From assembly GCF_002994745.2 (NCBI RefSeq), contig NC_037092.1, positions 4,454,501 through 4,518,500 on the forward strand: DNA of 64,000 nt. Reading direction: 5' to 3'. The notes under the pieces are model-generated. The model was given only the letters and a program-made list of their open reading frames with translations. It did no database searches and had not been told where the DNA came from. A program made the translations under genes and the position numbers. Source of the stretch: Rosa chinensis. Lineage: Eukaryota > Streptophyta > Magnoliopsida > Rosales > Rosaceae. This document shows positions 1 to 11,424 of this stretch, in pieces; the first letter of the stretch is position 1; the number at the start of each line of letters is the position of its first letter.

Positions 1-743
1 GAGCAGAGATGGAGGCGATCAGGAGAAGGAACTGATGTAGGAGCTCGAGTTCTGATGCAGAAGCTCGGGAGCTGATGCGGCGCCGGTGGCTCACGGCGCT
101 GATGCAGGAGCTCGGCCTGATGATGAAGCCTTGCTCACAGGTCTGATGCAGGAGCTCGATCAGGTCTGATGCAGAAGCTCGGGGCAGACGGTGATCTGGG
201 CTGGGCTCGTGATCACCAAGAACGGGTCTAATGCACCATGGAGACCTGATCACCAAGAGGTGACATCCAGGAAGTGGCCTTGCTCACAGGTCTGATGCAG
301 AAGCTCGGGGCCGACGGTGATCTGGGCTGGGCTCGTGGAGACCTGATCACCAAGAATGGGTTTGATGCTCAGGTTATGGCAGAAGCTCATTGGAGAGCAA
401 ATCCGGATGGAAACGATCTGGAGATCAAAGCTTTACTTTGGGTGCCCAAAGTAAATTGTTGGGTCTGGTGAGAGATGATCTGCAGGTCCGGATTGATTGA
501 TTGAGAAGCCGACGCCGGTGTTGATTCATAGACGATGCCGGACCGGATTGATGAGAGGATCAGCAGAGGTCTTGGGCTGAAGACGAAGCCAACTGGACAA
601 CAGAAAGTGATCGATGATTGGTCTCGGAAGGCAGTGATGAATGATTGCAGGCGAAGATCGGTCTCGGAAGAGACGAAGATCAGTCTGGTCTTGAACAAAG
701 AATTACGGAGACAAAGTCCTTTCGGATCTCTGCTCTGATACCA
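1..743 (-). mobile_element. Internal region of a degenerate minus-strand LTR retroelement, with primer-binding site
   Basis: The stretch contains imperfect tandem repeats built from GGTCTGATGCAGAAGCTCGG and GGTGATCTGGGCTGGGCTCG (compare about 140-230 with 275-360). It has no recognisable gag or pol. At 732-743 the plus strand reads GCTCTGATACCA, whose reverse complement TGGTATCAGAGC is the primer-binding site complementary to plant initiator tRNA-Met. This orients the element on the minus strand with its 5' LTR to the right. The window start cuts the element. ORFs here are open by chance in repeat units and I do not call them genes. Confidence 0.6.
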
Positions 744-1010
744 AGTCAAGTATAACACGATTGAGAGACTTAATTGTCTGATGGTATATTCATCTGATTT
801 GCATATGTTTATATAGAATGTTTACAGAACTTTTACAGCTATATAAAACCCTTACTCGTACTGCTTTCATGTGCTACACTAATGATGTCTACCATAATCA
901 TTCCGATCTAGATCTGCACATTTCAATGTTGGCATGCCATGATGATCTTCCATGTTCTGTGATTCCTAGCATGTTCATAACAACTCACGCTGACATCTTC
1001 GTGGTTTTGG
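744..1010 (-). repeat. Probable LTR of the minus-strand element at 1-743
   Basis: The sequence directly abuts the primer-binding site, as a 5' LTR should. Read on the minus strand it carries a TATA-like CTATATAAAC (near 812-822). The terminal dinucleotide next to the PBS is degenerate, reading AG on the plus strand where TG is expected. The outer end is not defined because no second LTR is in the window, so the right boundary is approximate. Confidence 0.45.
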
Positions 1011-1422
1011 AGAGGGGAGAGAAGACCCAAAAAGACAAAAAAGAAAAATTCTTGCAAGTTCTCCGCACTGGAGATAGCAGTTAGTCTCCGTTTTCGACCT
1101 ATTTCAACACCAACACCAACTTTGGATAAAAGATGGGGTTCTGGAGTGCTTTTGCAAGGAAATTCATAATCTGTTGCTGTTTCTTCTCAGTCGTCTGGAA
1201 CCGATCCTCCATTGCTCTTTTGCAGACCCAACTCGTGTAACCCCTCCATCGGCCGCGGTGACAAGCTTAAAGAAGATGAAGCCGATGAACCAACTGTGCA
1301 AGCTATAATTTCTTCTTTCACTACTACTCCCTCCATGGTTTCACCTTCATTCCAGAGAGAGTTTCAAGACTTGGGTATATTCTTAATTTGATGATAGGTG
1401 GATCGATTTATGGTGTGTGAGA

Positions 1423-1469
<47 letters not shown>

Positions 1470-1764
1470 ATGCTCTGCAGCTTCTTTTTCTTTAGACATT
1501 CTTCAAAATCAATACAGAGAAGAAAGTAAACTATGGAAAAGAAGGGAAAGGCAATAGTAGGTGGAATTTCAATCATCATTGTGGTTGGAGCAATAGTTGG
1601 TTGTATAGCTGTTGTTTCACATAATCGCAGCAAAGGCAAGGATAGGCTTTCGACGAGTTCCAAGGCCGTCACTGCAATGTGTGAAGCAATTGATTACCAG
1701 AGAGAGAGAGGACCCAAAAAGAAAAAAAGAAAACTCTGACTTTTTGAGGGTATTTTAGAAAGTC
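1011..1764. other. Intergenic stretch with a (GA)n microsatellite at 1420-1466
   Basis: No gene can be supported. A (GA)n run with one interruption occupies about 1420-1466. A short ORF at 1533-1739 has a hydrophobic N-terminal segment and a basic end, but it has no recognised family and no exon context, so I leave it as unassigned. Confidence 0.5.
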
Positions 1765-3085
1765 TAAAAGATGGGAGATGAAATTAAATAAATGAAAGGG
1801 TGTGTAGTTTGTAAATTTAGGGGGTGTATTGTATATGGAATTAGTGGAACTTTTAAATAAATCAATGGAATTTAAAAGTCTGGGTGTATTCAATATAGAC
1901 TTTTAACGGTCCATGAAAGTCTTGAGGTATTCAATTAGGATTTTTAAAGACTTCATGAATTCCACCAAAATCTAGGGGTATTCAATTAGGACTTTTAAAA
2001 ATGAATAAAAGTACAGAGGTATTCAAAATATCATTCATACTTATGGAATTAGAAAATCATGGATAATCATGGACTTTGTAGTGTTAACTATACATACCAA
2101 ACTCCAATAATTTCCAGCTTCCAGACCAAAGATTTCAAAAACTCTATCAAAGTTTCCTCTTCAAAAAAAAAAAAAAAGTCTATCAAAGTTCTTCTCTCTA
2201 TGCACGAAGAAGTTTGTCCTTCATCATTTCCCTTTCTTAATTTTTTGTCTTTTCTCTAATCTTTTATGATATTAACCTTTTTTGATACCCAAAATGTTCA
2301 TTGTAGTTGTTGAATGTGATTTTTGTTTTGTTTTTTTTTTTTTTTCAATTGTGATACTTCGAACCCTAATAGCAATAAAAATGATTTATGAAATCCTAAA
2401 ACTCAAATATTGTGGTCTAACCCTAAGACCTTGAACCATACTAAATTTTATCTTATTAATTAATTATTCTCATTAATTTGAATTTATATTATGGTTCAAA
2501 AAAAGGTTGAACAATTGAATTTTAATTGATTGATTATAGATCAAGACATTGACAAATATTGCTACAATATATGTTAATCAGCGAAAACAAAATTGATGAG
2601 AATAATTAATCATAAACATCAAGTGATCTATATTGTATATTTATGTTGTTGGGAGATTAGGGATGAGAACAAACTCGCTAGACAGACTAACAATCATTTA
2701 TTTGAGTCAATTTCTATTAGAAGATACTGGAGCATTGAAGAGACAACAAGTTATTATTTTGTTTTGTGTGTTGGGCTGCATTTGTTTTATTTTTTTTTGT
2801 TTTTATTTTTATTTTTTATATTTTGTACATCCTAGGAAATCTGTAGAAGTCATTCATAATAAAGTATATAGATTTTCATGAATCAATAAAAGTCTGTTGC
2901 TAAAATCAATGGTTTTAAAAAATCCATAACAGTCTATCAACATTTTAAAGAGTCTGTGGACTTTTCAAAAAGTCTGTCATTTAAAAAAAGTCTACACAAA
3001 TCCAAATACAATACACCCCCCCTTAGGTGTGCAAATTTCACCCTCCTTAATTTTTTTGCCCCACTCTCTTGTCAGCGGGTTGATC
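1765..3085. mobile_element. MULE-like element bounded by degenerate inverted repeats
   Basis: Near the left end, GGGGGTGTATTGTAT (about 1820) is followed by many copies of the words AAAGTCT and TATTCAATTAGGA. The right end is the inverted counterpart: AAAGTCT words, then ATACAATACACCCCCCC (about 3008-3024). Inverted similarity seems to extend outward on both sides, so I cannot fix the termini and see no clean 9-bp target duplication. No transposase is visible inside. The middle is AT-rich with homopolymers. Confidence 0.45.
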
Positions 3086-3464
3086 AGAGCAAAATATCTA
3101 CCAGGAACAAATTGGATGCTCTAGCAAAAAAAAAAAATTGGATGAATGAATGACTTCGCAATAGTGTGTCACTAATTTGGAGTAAGTTTATTGTGGGGAA
3201 AAGAAGTGTCCGTTTGACCTGGGAATGATATAAGGTTTGACAAATGGGATTCGAGGACTTCTACTTCTAAAATTCTCTCCAATTTCTTTGCCTTCTAAGT
3301 TCTAACAATAGGGTGGCTACACTAATTAGTAAGTACAGCACACAGAGAGTGGAATATGGACACTATCTCAAATCAATTTTTTTAAGGGATGCAAGATTGA
3401 TTCTCTCTATCTATAAGGATTCAAATCGATGAGTGCCTTTAGATTGCCAAAATTATCAGGTTAA
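3086..3464. other. Intergenic, nothing recognised
   Basis: AT-rich sequence with no supported ORF, repeat or RNA gene. Confidence 0.4.
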
Positions 3465-3756
3465 TGTCCATGTACCCTTCACTCATCTCAGATGCCTTCT
3501 TTTCATGTCCTGATTTTCGGCCAAGCATTTTTAGTCTTGATTTTTGGAGAGGAAGAGATATACACTGCTGCATCTTCAGCTATACTGAAAGCTTAATTTC
3601 ACTGAAAAATTATGGCAAGTTAAATTAATGCGACTTGGATTCAAACACTCACTTTCTTAATTAATGCCAGTGTTGTTTAATTTTAATTAATTTGTTCCAT
3701 TATAGAGTATCCCAAGTATTGCTTTCTCCTCTGTGAAGCTAATTGCATCCTAAAGG

Positions 3757-4552
3757 TAGAGGTGTGCAAAACACGGTACAAATCGGCCAAACCGGTCAAA
3801 ACCAACCGTTAAATATGGTTTGGTTAAGGTTTTTTAATTTTAAAAATTAAAAACTGGTTCAATACTGAACCAAACCATTTATAAATTAGGTTGGTTTGGT
3901 TTCTCTTTTGCTTAAACCGCGGAACCCGAACCGACCTGTATGTTTGAAATATAATAAGAAAAAGTTTTAAATATATATATATATTATATGTTTATATATA
4001 TTCATTTGTCTAGTTGTTCTAAGTAAGTTCTAAATATCCAATTATAACTTTATTCTCAAATGATATACTTCCACATCTAATCTAATGCCCAAATGCCTAA
4101 AAGTCTAATATATAATGATTATAATCGCTACGATTAACTTGATCCTCTCGTATTACATATCTCAATTTCTCATTCTCTAACCTTTAATACTACCATATTA
4201 AGCTAGTATTTATAGCTAAACCATCAAATAATTCAATCACTTTGAATCTATTCCAGATTTTGGTTTTTGAATATTGGTTTTGGATTTGATTATTGTATTT
4301 AAAATTTAGATTATGCTTTTTAAATATAATTTTTATTATTTAGATTGAATTTTATAAGAAATTTTTTTCATAAAATAATATAGGTTAAAACCGTCTAACC
4401 GACCAAACCAAACCATCTATAATTGGATTGGATTGGAGCTGGTTAAGATTATTTTTTTTAATGACCGGTTGTCCAAAATGCATAAACCGCTCACTTTAAT
4501 ATAGAGACGGTTTAGAGTCAAAACCGATCCAACCAATCCGTATGCAGTCCTA
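3757..4552. mobile_element. Non-autonomous hAT-type MITE with 8-bp target duplication
   Basis: The insert starts TAGAGGTGTGCAAA and ends with a sequence whose reverse complement is TAGGACTGCATACGG, matching the TAG-start terminal inverted repeats of plant hAT elements. The 8-bp duplication CCTAAAGG lies at 3749-3756 and 4553-4560. The paralogous copy B carries a single CCTAAAGG (about 45067) with no insert, which confirms the boundaries. The interior is AT-rich with GGTTTGGTT/AACCAAACC-type subterminal words and no coding capacity. Confidence 0.9.
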
Positions 4553-4651
4553 CCTAAAGGTAATGTAGTTGGCTAAATGCCAACAGGAAACTCATGTCCC
4601 AGAAACGCAGAGTTTTGAAGGAATATTTATTTTTTAATTTATATATATATA

Positions 4652-5026
4652 GAGCAAGGATCTGAAGCGGACGTCCGCACTTTTGCTAAAATGCGGACGT
4701 CAACGCAGCAGGAGGTTCCAGGCGGCAGAGGTGGCACAGGGCTGGCCGGAGGGAGGCCGGAGGTGTCCCAAACCTCTTCTGGGTGGCGATCGAGGTCGGA
4801 GGAGGTCGGGGTTGCCGGTTTCTGGGCAGCCACCTCACCTGCAGTTGCAGGTTATGTGCAGCCATGCAGAACGCTCGCCGATGACTCCACCGGACCGTAG
4901 ACAGGCTCCGCAGACCCCCGGCGTCCCTCCGGCAAGCCGCGCCTCGCCGCAGACGCTCGATTGTGGCCGGAAGAGCGACGTCCACACTTTTTCTGGGTTG
5001 CGGACGTCCTCTTCAGAACATTTTCG
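4652..5026. mobile_element. GC-rich MITE with inverted ends inserted in a TA-rich site
   Basis: The left end contains TCTGAAGCGGACGTCCGCA and the inverted right end reads TCTGAAGAGGACGTCCGCA. This block is absent from copy B (about 45150-45180), where the flanks are joined by a short AT stretch. It is much more GC-rich than its surroundings, and long overlapping ORFs on both strands are a by-product of that composition. The target duplication cannot be resolved inside the (TA)n flanks. The superfamily is uncertain. Confidence 0.75.
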
Positions 5027-5057
<31 letters not shown>

Positions 5058-5904
5058 CATTAAAGGATCTACATTGCAATGTACATACATATATGAGAAT
5101 TAGATACACGGTAATGAAGACACAAACTCCAATCTCCCACATCCGACCATCAAAATCAAGAGAATTTGCACAATGCCTAAAGGTGAATACTGCAGGGACA
5201 ACTTCTCTTGTCTTCAAGCTCCTCAGGCAAGACTGTCCTCACAAAATTCTTGAGCTCTAGTATAACGATATTAAGTAATGCCGAAGATGACTCTAGGAAG
5301 GGATGGCTACTTCTGTCTTCAAGCTCCTCAGGCAAGACTGATACTGCTTTAATCTTTGCCTCACAAAATTCCTGAGCTCTAGTCTACCAATATTAAGTGA
5401 CTTGGCGTATGACTAGAGGAGGTAGAGAGCATTGAGACAATTATAAATAGGGAAAATCGTCCGTACAGTACCTGACCTTTTCCCCATTCTAAACTTCAGT
5501 ACCTCACATTCAGAAAATATCAAAACGGTACCTGAGGTTTTGACCTCGACCGAAAATTGGTACCTGGTGCCATTAGCTCCGTTACAAAACTTGACAGCTG
5601 AAGGATATTTTCATCTTTTCATGTCTTAATCTATTATTTTTTTTGGAAAATCGTCTGTATAGTACCTGACCTTTTCCCCATTCTAAACTTCAGTACCTCA
5701 CATTCAGAAAATATCAAAACGGTACCTGAGGTTTTGACCCCGACCGAAAATTGGTACCTGGTGCAGTTAGCTCCGTTACAAAACTTGACAGCTGAAGGAT
5801 ATTTTCGTCTTTTCATGTCTTAATCCATTATTTTTTATCTAAACATTTTTTTTGTATTTTTCTCTCTCTCCCTACTGTTCCTCTCTCTCGTCCCCATTCA
5901 AACC

Positions 5905-5908
<4 letters not shown>

Positions 5909-5974
<66 letters not shown>
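5909..5974. repeat. (CT)n microsatellite
   Basis: About 33 uninterrupted CT dinucleotides inside MULE 1. The serine/leucine-repeat and arginine/glutamate-repeat ORFs reading through it on the two strands are artefacts. Confidence 0.95.
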
Positions 5975-5977
<3 letters not shown>

Positions 5978-7108
5978 CCCTCTGGTCTATTCAAGTTTGG
6001 AGTCCTTGGACTAATCAGTCCGCTATCAGTTTCCTCTATTTCTCTTCCCTTAATCAATAAATCTGTATCAACTATCTCTCCTATCTGTTTATTTCACACA
6101 AAAATCAAAATCCAAAGCATATTCTGATTCAAGAACACAGTGGCCCAACAAATCACAGTACCCAAATCTAGCCATTATACACTGAAACAATCAAAACCCA
6201 GAAAACATAATCTTCAAAAGACAATAATTGCAAGCAAACTAAAACAGATTGGTCTGCGAAAAGCTTGGAAACTTGTCAGAAATCCCAAAATTATTCTCCC
6301 CTTCGATTCTCTCTCATGTCTTATCATCTGGACAAACCAACACTATGGATAAGTCGGCGAGGTCAAAAGGAAACTTCTGACATCAGTGAGACGCTATGAC
6401 CAAGCCGGAATCGGAAAACCCGCCGGCGAACCTGAGAAGTTTTCAGGCTTCTTCCTGCCTCTGTCGCCGGTCATTCGGAGCAGTGACGACCGAGCTCCAG
6501 TTAGCGATGCCTAGAGGAGTCGAACGACGCCTGTCTGACGTCAGGTGCTGGCCAGAAAGTGGAGATACCGTCGGTCTGGGCTATAATCTGGTGCTCCTCA
6601 AGCTAGTTCAACTTATATATACTCAAATCCAACGGCTGAGATCAAACGGTGATTAAAATAGACGCTCCAGATTAAACCACCTCTAATTTCTATTTTTAAT
6701 TATATTTTTGGATATTACTAACTTCCAAAAATTATTAAAAATAGCTCAGGTGTACGAAAAAATCCTCCGAAAGTTCTACAATCTCGAAACGACATCTAGT
6801 TTAATCCTACGGGCTTGAGAGATAAAATTTGACAAACCAAAAATTTAAATAATTTTTCAAAAATAATGGAATTTTTTTTATTATATGGAAAAAATAAAGA
6901 AAACAAAAACTAAAGGGTAAATTGGTCATTTAATGATCAAAATATGCCAGCAGTCAGTTTTTGTAACGGAGATAACGGCACCAGGTACCAATCTTCGGTC
7001 GGGGTCAAAACCTCAGGTACCGTTTTGATATTTTCTGAATGTGAGGTACTGAAGTTTAGAATGGGGAAAAGGTCAGGTACTGTACGAACGATTTTCCCTT
7101 TTCAAAAA

Positions 7109-8089
7109 GGGAAAAAAAAATACAAACAGTACCCAACCTAAGGCCTACTCCGAATTTCTATACCCAAGTTTCTGAAACTATCACAATGGTACCCCAAATA
7201 CCCTACCCGACCCAACTTTCATACCCGCCGTCCATGACGACGTTAACTATCATGCCACGTGGCATTTTCTTAGGGGTAAAATCGACCCTCTGTCTTTACC
7301 TCCACCATTCCTAGTTCCCACCATGTCATTTGTGAACCAAACCCTCCAAAGTCCACCTTCTCAATTTTTTCTTTTCTTTTTGATCTGCTGTGAGTTATCA
7401 CTTTGCCACAATCACACAAACTCCTCATAATTTATCTTTCCATCACCAATTCACCATCAACACCAGCCTCGCGAATCATCTCATCCACTTCCTCATCAGT
7501 GAGCTTCTCCCCAATGTTTGTCATCACATGACGCAGTTCAACAGCAGATATGAAGCCATTCTGATCCAAATGGTGAGCAACTAATCATTTGTTAACTAGT
7601 CATCGTTGCTTTGGTCTCAGTGGTCTGGTCTTAGGCTAAAAAACGCTCCCAAACAACTTGGGATTGAGTCCATCACTTACTTCCCTATTTTAATAACTTC
7701 CCTATTTTAATAACCCAGCTGTCTCTTCTTCCCCAACTCTCATCTGTATAAATTTTTCCAATCTCTCTCAGGCATTTTCACAAACACGTGATCTGCATTC
7801 CTCAGTGAACCAACTAAAGCTACAATAAACAAACATCCACCCCCAGTTGTAATAAACTCTAATTACCCCTGTGACTCCCTGTCAATGGCTTCTAATAACC
7901 ATTTGGCCATCTGCAGATCCAAACGCAGAGGAGACCAAGGCTAATCGGCAAGCATCTTTAGGGGAGATTAGGGAAAGAATATAGGCTCAAATCAAAGAAA
8001 GCAGCTCAAATCCATTTTTCAATTACAACCCAAAGAAATCTTGTGTGTATGTTTCAAATGGAGAATCAGGAGGAAAAGATTCTATATTC

Positions 8090-8138
<49 letters not shown>

Positions 8139-8650
8139 AGAGGACCCGATGAGCGATCTCGGTGGTGGAATTGGTGGTTGTTGGCGCCAATAGCATTACC
8201 AGAAAGGGCTGCATCAGGCGGTGATGGCGGAGATTGAGAGTGAGATTTGGCGTTGTGGTGGTGAAGCCAGAGTGTGAAAGAGATGGAAGGAAGAAGCTTG
8301 TAAAGGAAGATTTTTTTGAGCTCAAAATCTAAGACCTTGTTCCTCCACTGTCGATGGCTTGAAGCTATCTGAGCGAGGAGGGAGAGAGACGGAGAGAGAC
8401 AGAAAAACAGAGAGGGAGAAAGAAAAGGGACTGTGCTTCGATGGAGGAGACAAGCAAGGGCTGGGTGAGAAAAATACCAAAATACCCATCTAATTTTGGC
8501 ACGTAGCATGCGGGATAACCCCATCATGGACGGCAGGTACGAATATTAGGTCAAACTTGCTATTTTAGGTACCATTGTGATAGTTTTGAAAACTTGGGTA
8601 TAGAAATTCGGAGTGAGACTTAAGTTGGGTACTGTTTATATTTTTTTCTC
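7109..8650. mobile_element. MULE 2, nested in MULE 1
   Basis: The left end GGGAAAAAAAAATACAAAC continues into AGTACCCAACCTAAG and TCCGAATTTCTATACCC. The right end is the inverse (about 8535-8650). A perfect 9-bp duplication TTTCAAAAA flanks it (7100-7108 and 8651-8659). It lies exactly between the two tandem right terminal repeats of MULE 1 and so is younger than that arrangement. It carries a (GA)n at about 8092-8134. The minus-strand interior looks like a captured 5' untranslated region, but I recognise no protein. Confidence 0.9.
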
Positions 8651-9239
8651 TTTCAAAAATAATGGAATTTTTTTTATTATATGAAAAAAATAAAGAAAAC
8701 AAAAACTAAAGGGTAAATTGGTCATTTAATGATCAAAATATGCCAACGGTCAGTTTTTGTAACGAAGCTAACGGCACCAGGTAACCAATCTTCGGTCGGG
8801 GTCAAAACCTCAGGTACCGTTTTGATATTTTCTGAATGTGAGGTACTGAAGTTTTTTTTTTTTTTTTTTTTTTTGAAGGGTGAGGTACTGAAGTTTAGAA
8901 TGAGGAAAATGTCAGGTACTGTACGGACGATTTTCCCTTATAAATATACAAAAGTAAAATGGGATTGTCACTGTTCAATGAACAATGATGAACAGTACCG
9001 AAAGTGTTTTTCCGGATTTGCCCCCAAAACAGATAGACATCTATCAAAAAAAAAAAAAAATATGCGTCTGGACATACCCAAGTGGCCAAGACTAAGCATC
9101 TCTTGCTAAGCAACTGTTTACACCGACCTCCACTGTTACACCCAAATGCCCAAATCGGTGATCCCAATAGTACCGATTCTTCCGAGATTGAGAGTGTTAT
9201 CAAAATGAAAATTAACTAAGAATCAGCGAGTGTGGAAGA

Positions 9240-10180
9240 GGAGGGATTTACTTGATGTCCTGCAAATATTTGTGTTACGCCATTTGCAGAGAAGAGCGTG
9301 CAGGCTTGCCATCGCTGTTGAGGTCCAAAGAACAAGTCTCCTGTAAGTAGATTTCCTTGATTCTTCTCAGTTAGTTTATGAGTTCGTAATTTGGATTGGA
9401 TTTTACATTAAAGTTTCAGTCTTGATTTCAATTGGGTAGTTTTTTCTCTTTGATTTCTGCTAATTTTATTCAATTGGGTATAGCATGAGAAGTTTAGGCA
9501 TATTTGATCGAGTGAGTGATTGTGTATCATTGATTTCCTATTATAGTTTGCATAACTGCTTTTGGGTTTTCAGAGGGCAAAACCATTTGGGTTCTGCGGA
9601 CGAAGAGAAAAAGAGAGGGGACGAAGGAAAAAAAAAAAAAAAAAAGGGGAGAAGAGAATAGGGGCAGAAGGGAAAAAAGAAGAAATTCAGAGGAAGAAAG
9701 AAAAGGGGATAGAGGAAGAACAAAGGAAGGAAAAGAAGTGGCTCTCCCTCTCTGGCGAGCCATATCCTTAATGCCCTTAAATGATCTGGCGAACTATTTT
9801 TTCTTCACTGGTCAACACTCTGTAGTTGAGCAACTAACTGAGACAGCACTTGCTATCACCAACCATGGACCAACAAGGTCACATTCCTACTACAGTTTAG
9901 CACGACCTTACCATAGCAAGGTAAGAAAATATTATGCTCTTCTTTTTTTTATGGCAAAGTCATGATAATGAAGGGTTCTTTATATTTTCTCTAATGTCTA
10001 TATTGTGTTGGTAAAAAAGTATATCTGGGTATGCCCAAATCGTCGAATAAAAGATATTTGTTCGACGTGTTCTTGGTCATTTACTCATGGGTAATTCATG
10101 GTTGAGGGACTGATTTGTACTCTTTGTAACTGTTAATGCAGGGACTGGCTATGATAATGCCACTTCTGAAGTTGCTGTAA
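9240..10180 (+). pseudogene. Unrecognised captured exon fragments in the Helitron
   Basis: Several short stretches look like exons with splice borders. One ends GTCTCCT|GTAAGT (about 9343). One at about 9735-9919 ends ATAGCAAG|GTAAG and is open in the frame containing TGQHSVVEQL and ITNHGPTRSH. A small one at about 10141-10176 lies between TAATGCAG and GTAAGT. All read on the plus strand and are separated by intron-like AT-rich sequence. I do not recognise the source protein. Gene capture by the Helitron is an inference from location and exon-like structure. Confidence 0.35.
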
Positions 10181-10585
10181 GTAATCTAATTAACTAATTT
10201 GATAATTCCTGCACTTGATTTCTTTGTTGATAAAATTTTCAGCTATGGAAGTGTTTATACTGATATGCTAATCCTTTTTTTTCTTTTTTTTTTTTTGTAA
10301 GTAGAGTTTTCTTTCGTAAATGTCTTACATTTTTAGATTATGGTAGGAGCCAGTATAAATAAAATGAGGCAAAAACAAGTTGATGTTACGAACAATAAAT
10401 CTGTTTGGCAACTTTTATTTAAATTGTATTGACTCACTGTGTGCATGTGGAGTTCTTAGAAATACATAATTTCTGTAGAAATACCTTATTAGTGATTTAC
10501 TATTGTTTATGTAATGTATTTTTATGCTCATTTCGAAGAAATCTGTTTATCAATGAACTTATGACATCCTTGGCTTTTGTTATTT

Positions 10586-11021
10586 TCCTATCTAAAACAG
10601 GTTTTAGGGTTTTCGATAGGAATCAAGTCTGCCACATTATGGTGAGAAGCAAACTTCTCAGTGTATATTTGTTTTGTGAGATCAATACAGATATTTTAAG
10701 TTGTTTTTGTTTTATTTCTAGGTTGAAGATACCTATCTAAAACAGGTTTTAGGTTCTTCGATAGGAATCAAGTCTGCCACTTTATGGTGAGAAGCAAACT
10801 TCTCTGTGTATATTTGTTTTGGAAGATCAATACAGATATTTTAAGTTGTTTTTGTTTTATTTCTAGGTTGAAGATACCTATCTAAAACAGGTTTTAGGTT
10901 CCTCGATAGGAATCAAGTCTGCCACATTTTGGTGAGAAGCAAACTTCTCTGTGTATATTTGTTTTGTGAGATCAATACAGATATTTTAAGTTGTTTTTGT
11001 TTTATTTCTAGGTTGAAGATA
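10586..11021 (+). repeat. 145-bp unit with exon and splice sites present three times in tandem
   Basis: Three head-to-tail copies start near 10591, 10736 and 10881 (period 145 bp). The complete second and third copies hold a splice acceptor TTTCTAG, a 65-bp exon-like segment beginning GTTGAAGATACC, and a donor GTGAGAAGC. The first copy starts inside the exon-like part. The array ends in a fourth acceptor leading to a different exon-like segment at about 11012-11080. Since 65 is not a multiple of three, each added exon would change the reading frame. The copies differ by only a few bases, so the expansion is recent. The source gene is not recognised. Confidence 0.85.
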
Positions 11022-11170
11022 TGAGATTGATAATCCATAACTTGGGAAAGTTCTTCTCACACAGGGATGTCAACGTCAGAATCTGTAAATTTGCTGCTAC
11101 TTTCATTCATTCTATTCTTGGCATTTTGTAATACTTTGGTTTATATCCCATCATTTTAATGTTGTATAAG

Positions 11171-11424
11171 GAAACTAGACTCTGGAACATGCAAAGCTCA
11201 GAGCTAGAGTGGAGATTTTACAGAGAAATCAAAGGTACACTCCAATTTTGTTAAATAAGAAAGTATTTACTTTTTCGTTAGCTTGTGATAAATAGCATTA
11301 CATTTTGCCATGTTCTTATTTGCAGTCATTTTATGGGGGAAGACCTCCAATCCTTGAGTATGAAAGAGCTTCAGAATTTGGAGCAGCTACTTGATTCTGC
11401 TCTGAAGCACATAAGGTCTAGAAG
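11171..11424 (+). pseudogene. AP1/FUL-type MADS-box K-domain fragment
   Basis: Two consecutive exons of the K (keratin-like dimerisation) domain of a MIKC MADS transcription factor are visible. The first (11171-11234) reads TLEHAKLRARVEILQRNQ and ends CAAAG|GTAC. The second (11326-11424) reads [10 protein letters not shown] then [10 protein letters not shown] and ends ALKHIRSR. That wording is typical of the APETALA1/FRUITFULL/SQUAMOSA group. A TAG replaces the conserved Trp codon just before TLEH, and after HIRSR the sequence departs from the family. The MADS domain, I region and C-terminus are absent. It sits inside the Helitron-type insertion and is most simply a captured fragment. It is non-functional as a MADS protein. 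Confidence 0.85.

Larger units (their letters stand above)
3465..5440 (+). repeat. Segmental duplication copy A, left part
   Basis: A short block at about 3465-3510 matches SCAMP intron sequence in copy B (about 44365-44405). From about 3640 the sequence follows copy B from 44955, sharing for example TTCAAACACTCACTT, ATTGCTTTCTCCTCTGTGAA and GGATCTACATTGCAATG. The SCAMP 3' exons between these blocks are missing here, so copy A suffered an internal deletion. It continues at 15695 after a large insertion. Copy B has neither MITE insertion nor the 10 kb insertion and so serves as the empty-site reference. Confidence 0.85.
5450..8937. mobile_element. MULE 1, a 3.5 kb element with tandemly doubled terminal repeats
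   Basis: The element starts GGGAAAATCGTCCGTACAGT and ends with the inverse. It is flanked by a perfect 9-bp duplication TTATAAATA (5441-5449 and 8938-8946), diagnostic of Mutator-like elements. Each terminal repeat is present twice in tandem: left at about 5450-5640 and 5643-5830, right at about 6855-7099 and 8651-8937. A second MULE sits between the two right-hand copies. The interior (5850-6850) has a long (CT)n and no transposase. A poly-T insert with a short duplication (about 8852-8895) interrupts the outer right terminal repeat. Confidence 0.9.

Noticed and set aside
1533..1739. Small membrane protein gene with basic tail
   Set aside because: The only support is one short ORF next to a (GA)n. 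There is no family resemblance or splice context, and the basic tail is encoded by an A-rich run.
4683..5217. Long overlapping ORFs on both strands around 4.7-5.2 kb
   Set aside because: They lie in a GC-rich MITE where stop codons are rare, and the reading frames run into the TA repeat. No domain or splice context supports them.
5852..6127. Leu/Ser-repeat and Arg/Glu-repeat ORFs across (CT)n, likewise at 1364, 8023, 13909 and 20155
   Set aside because: These are translations of dinucleotide microsatellites, open on both strands.
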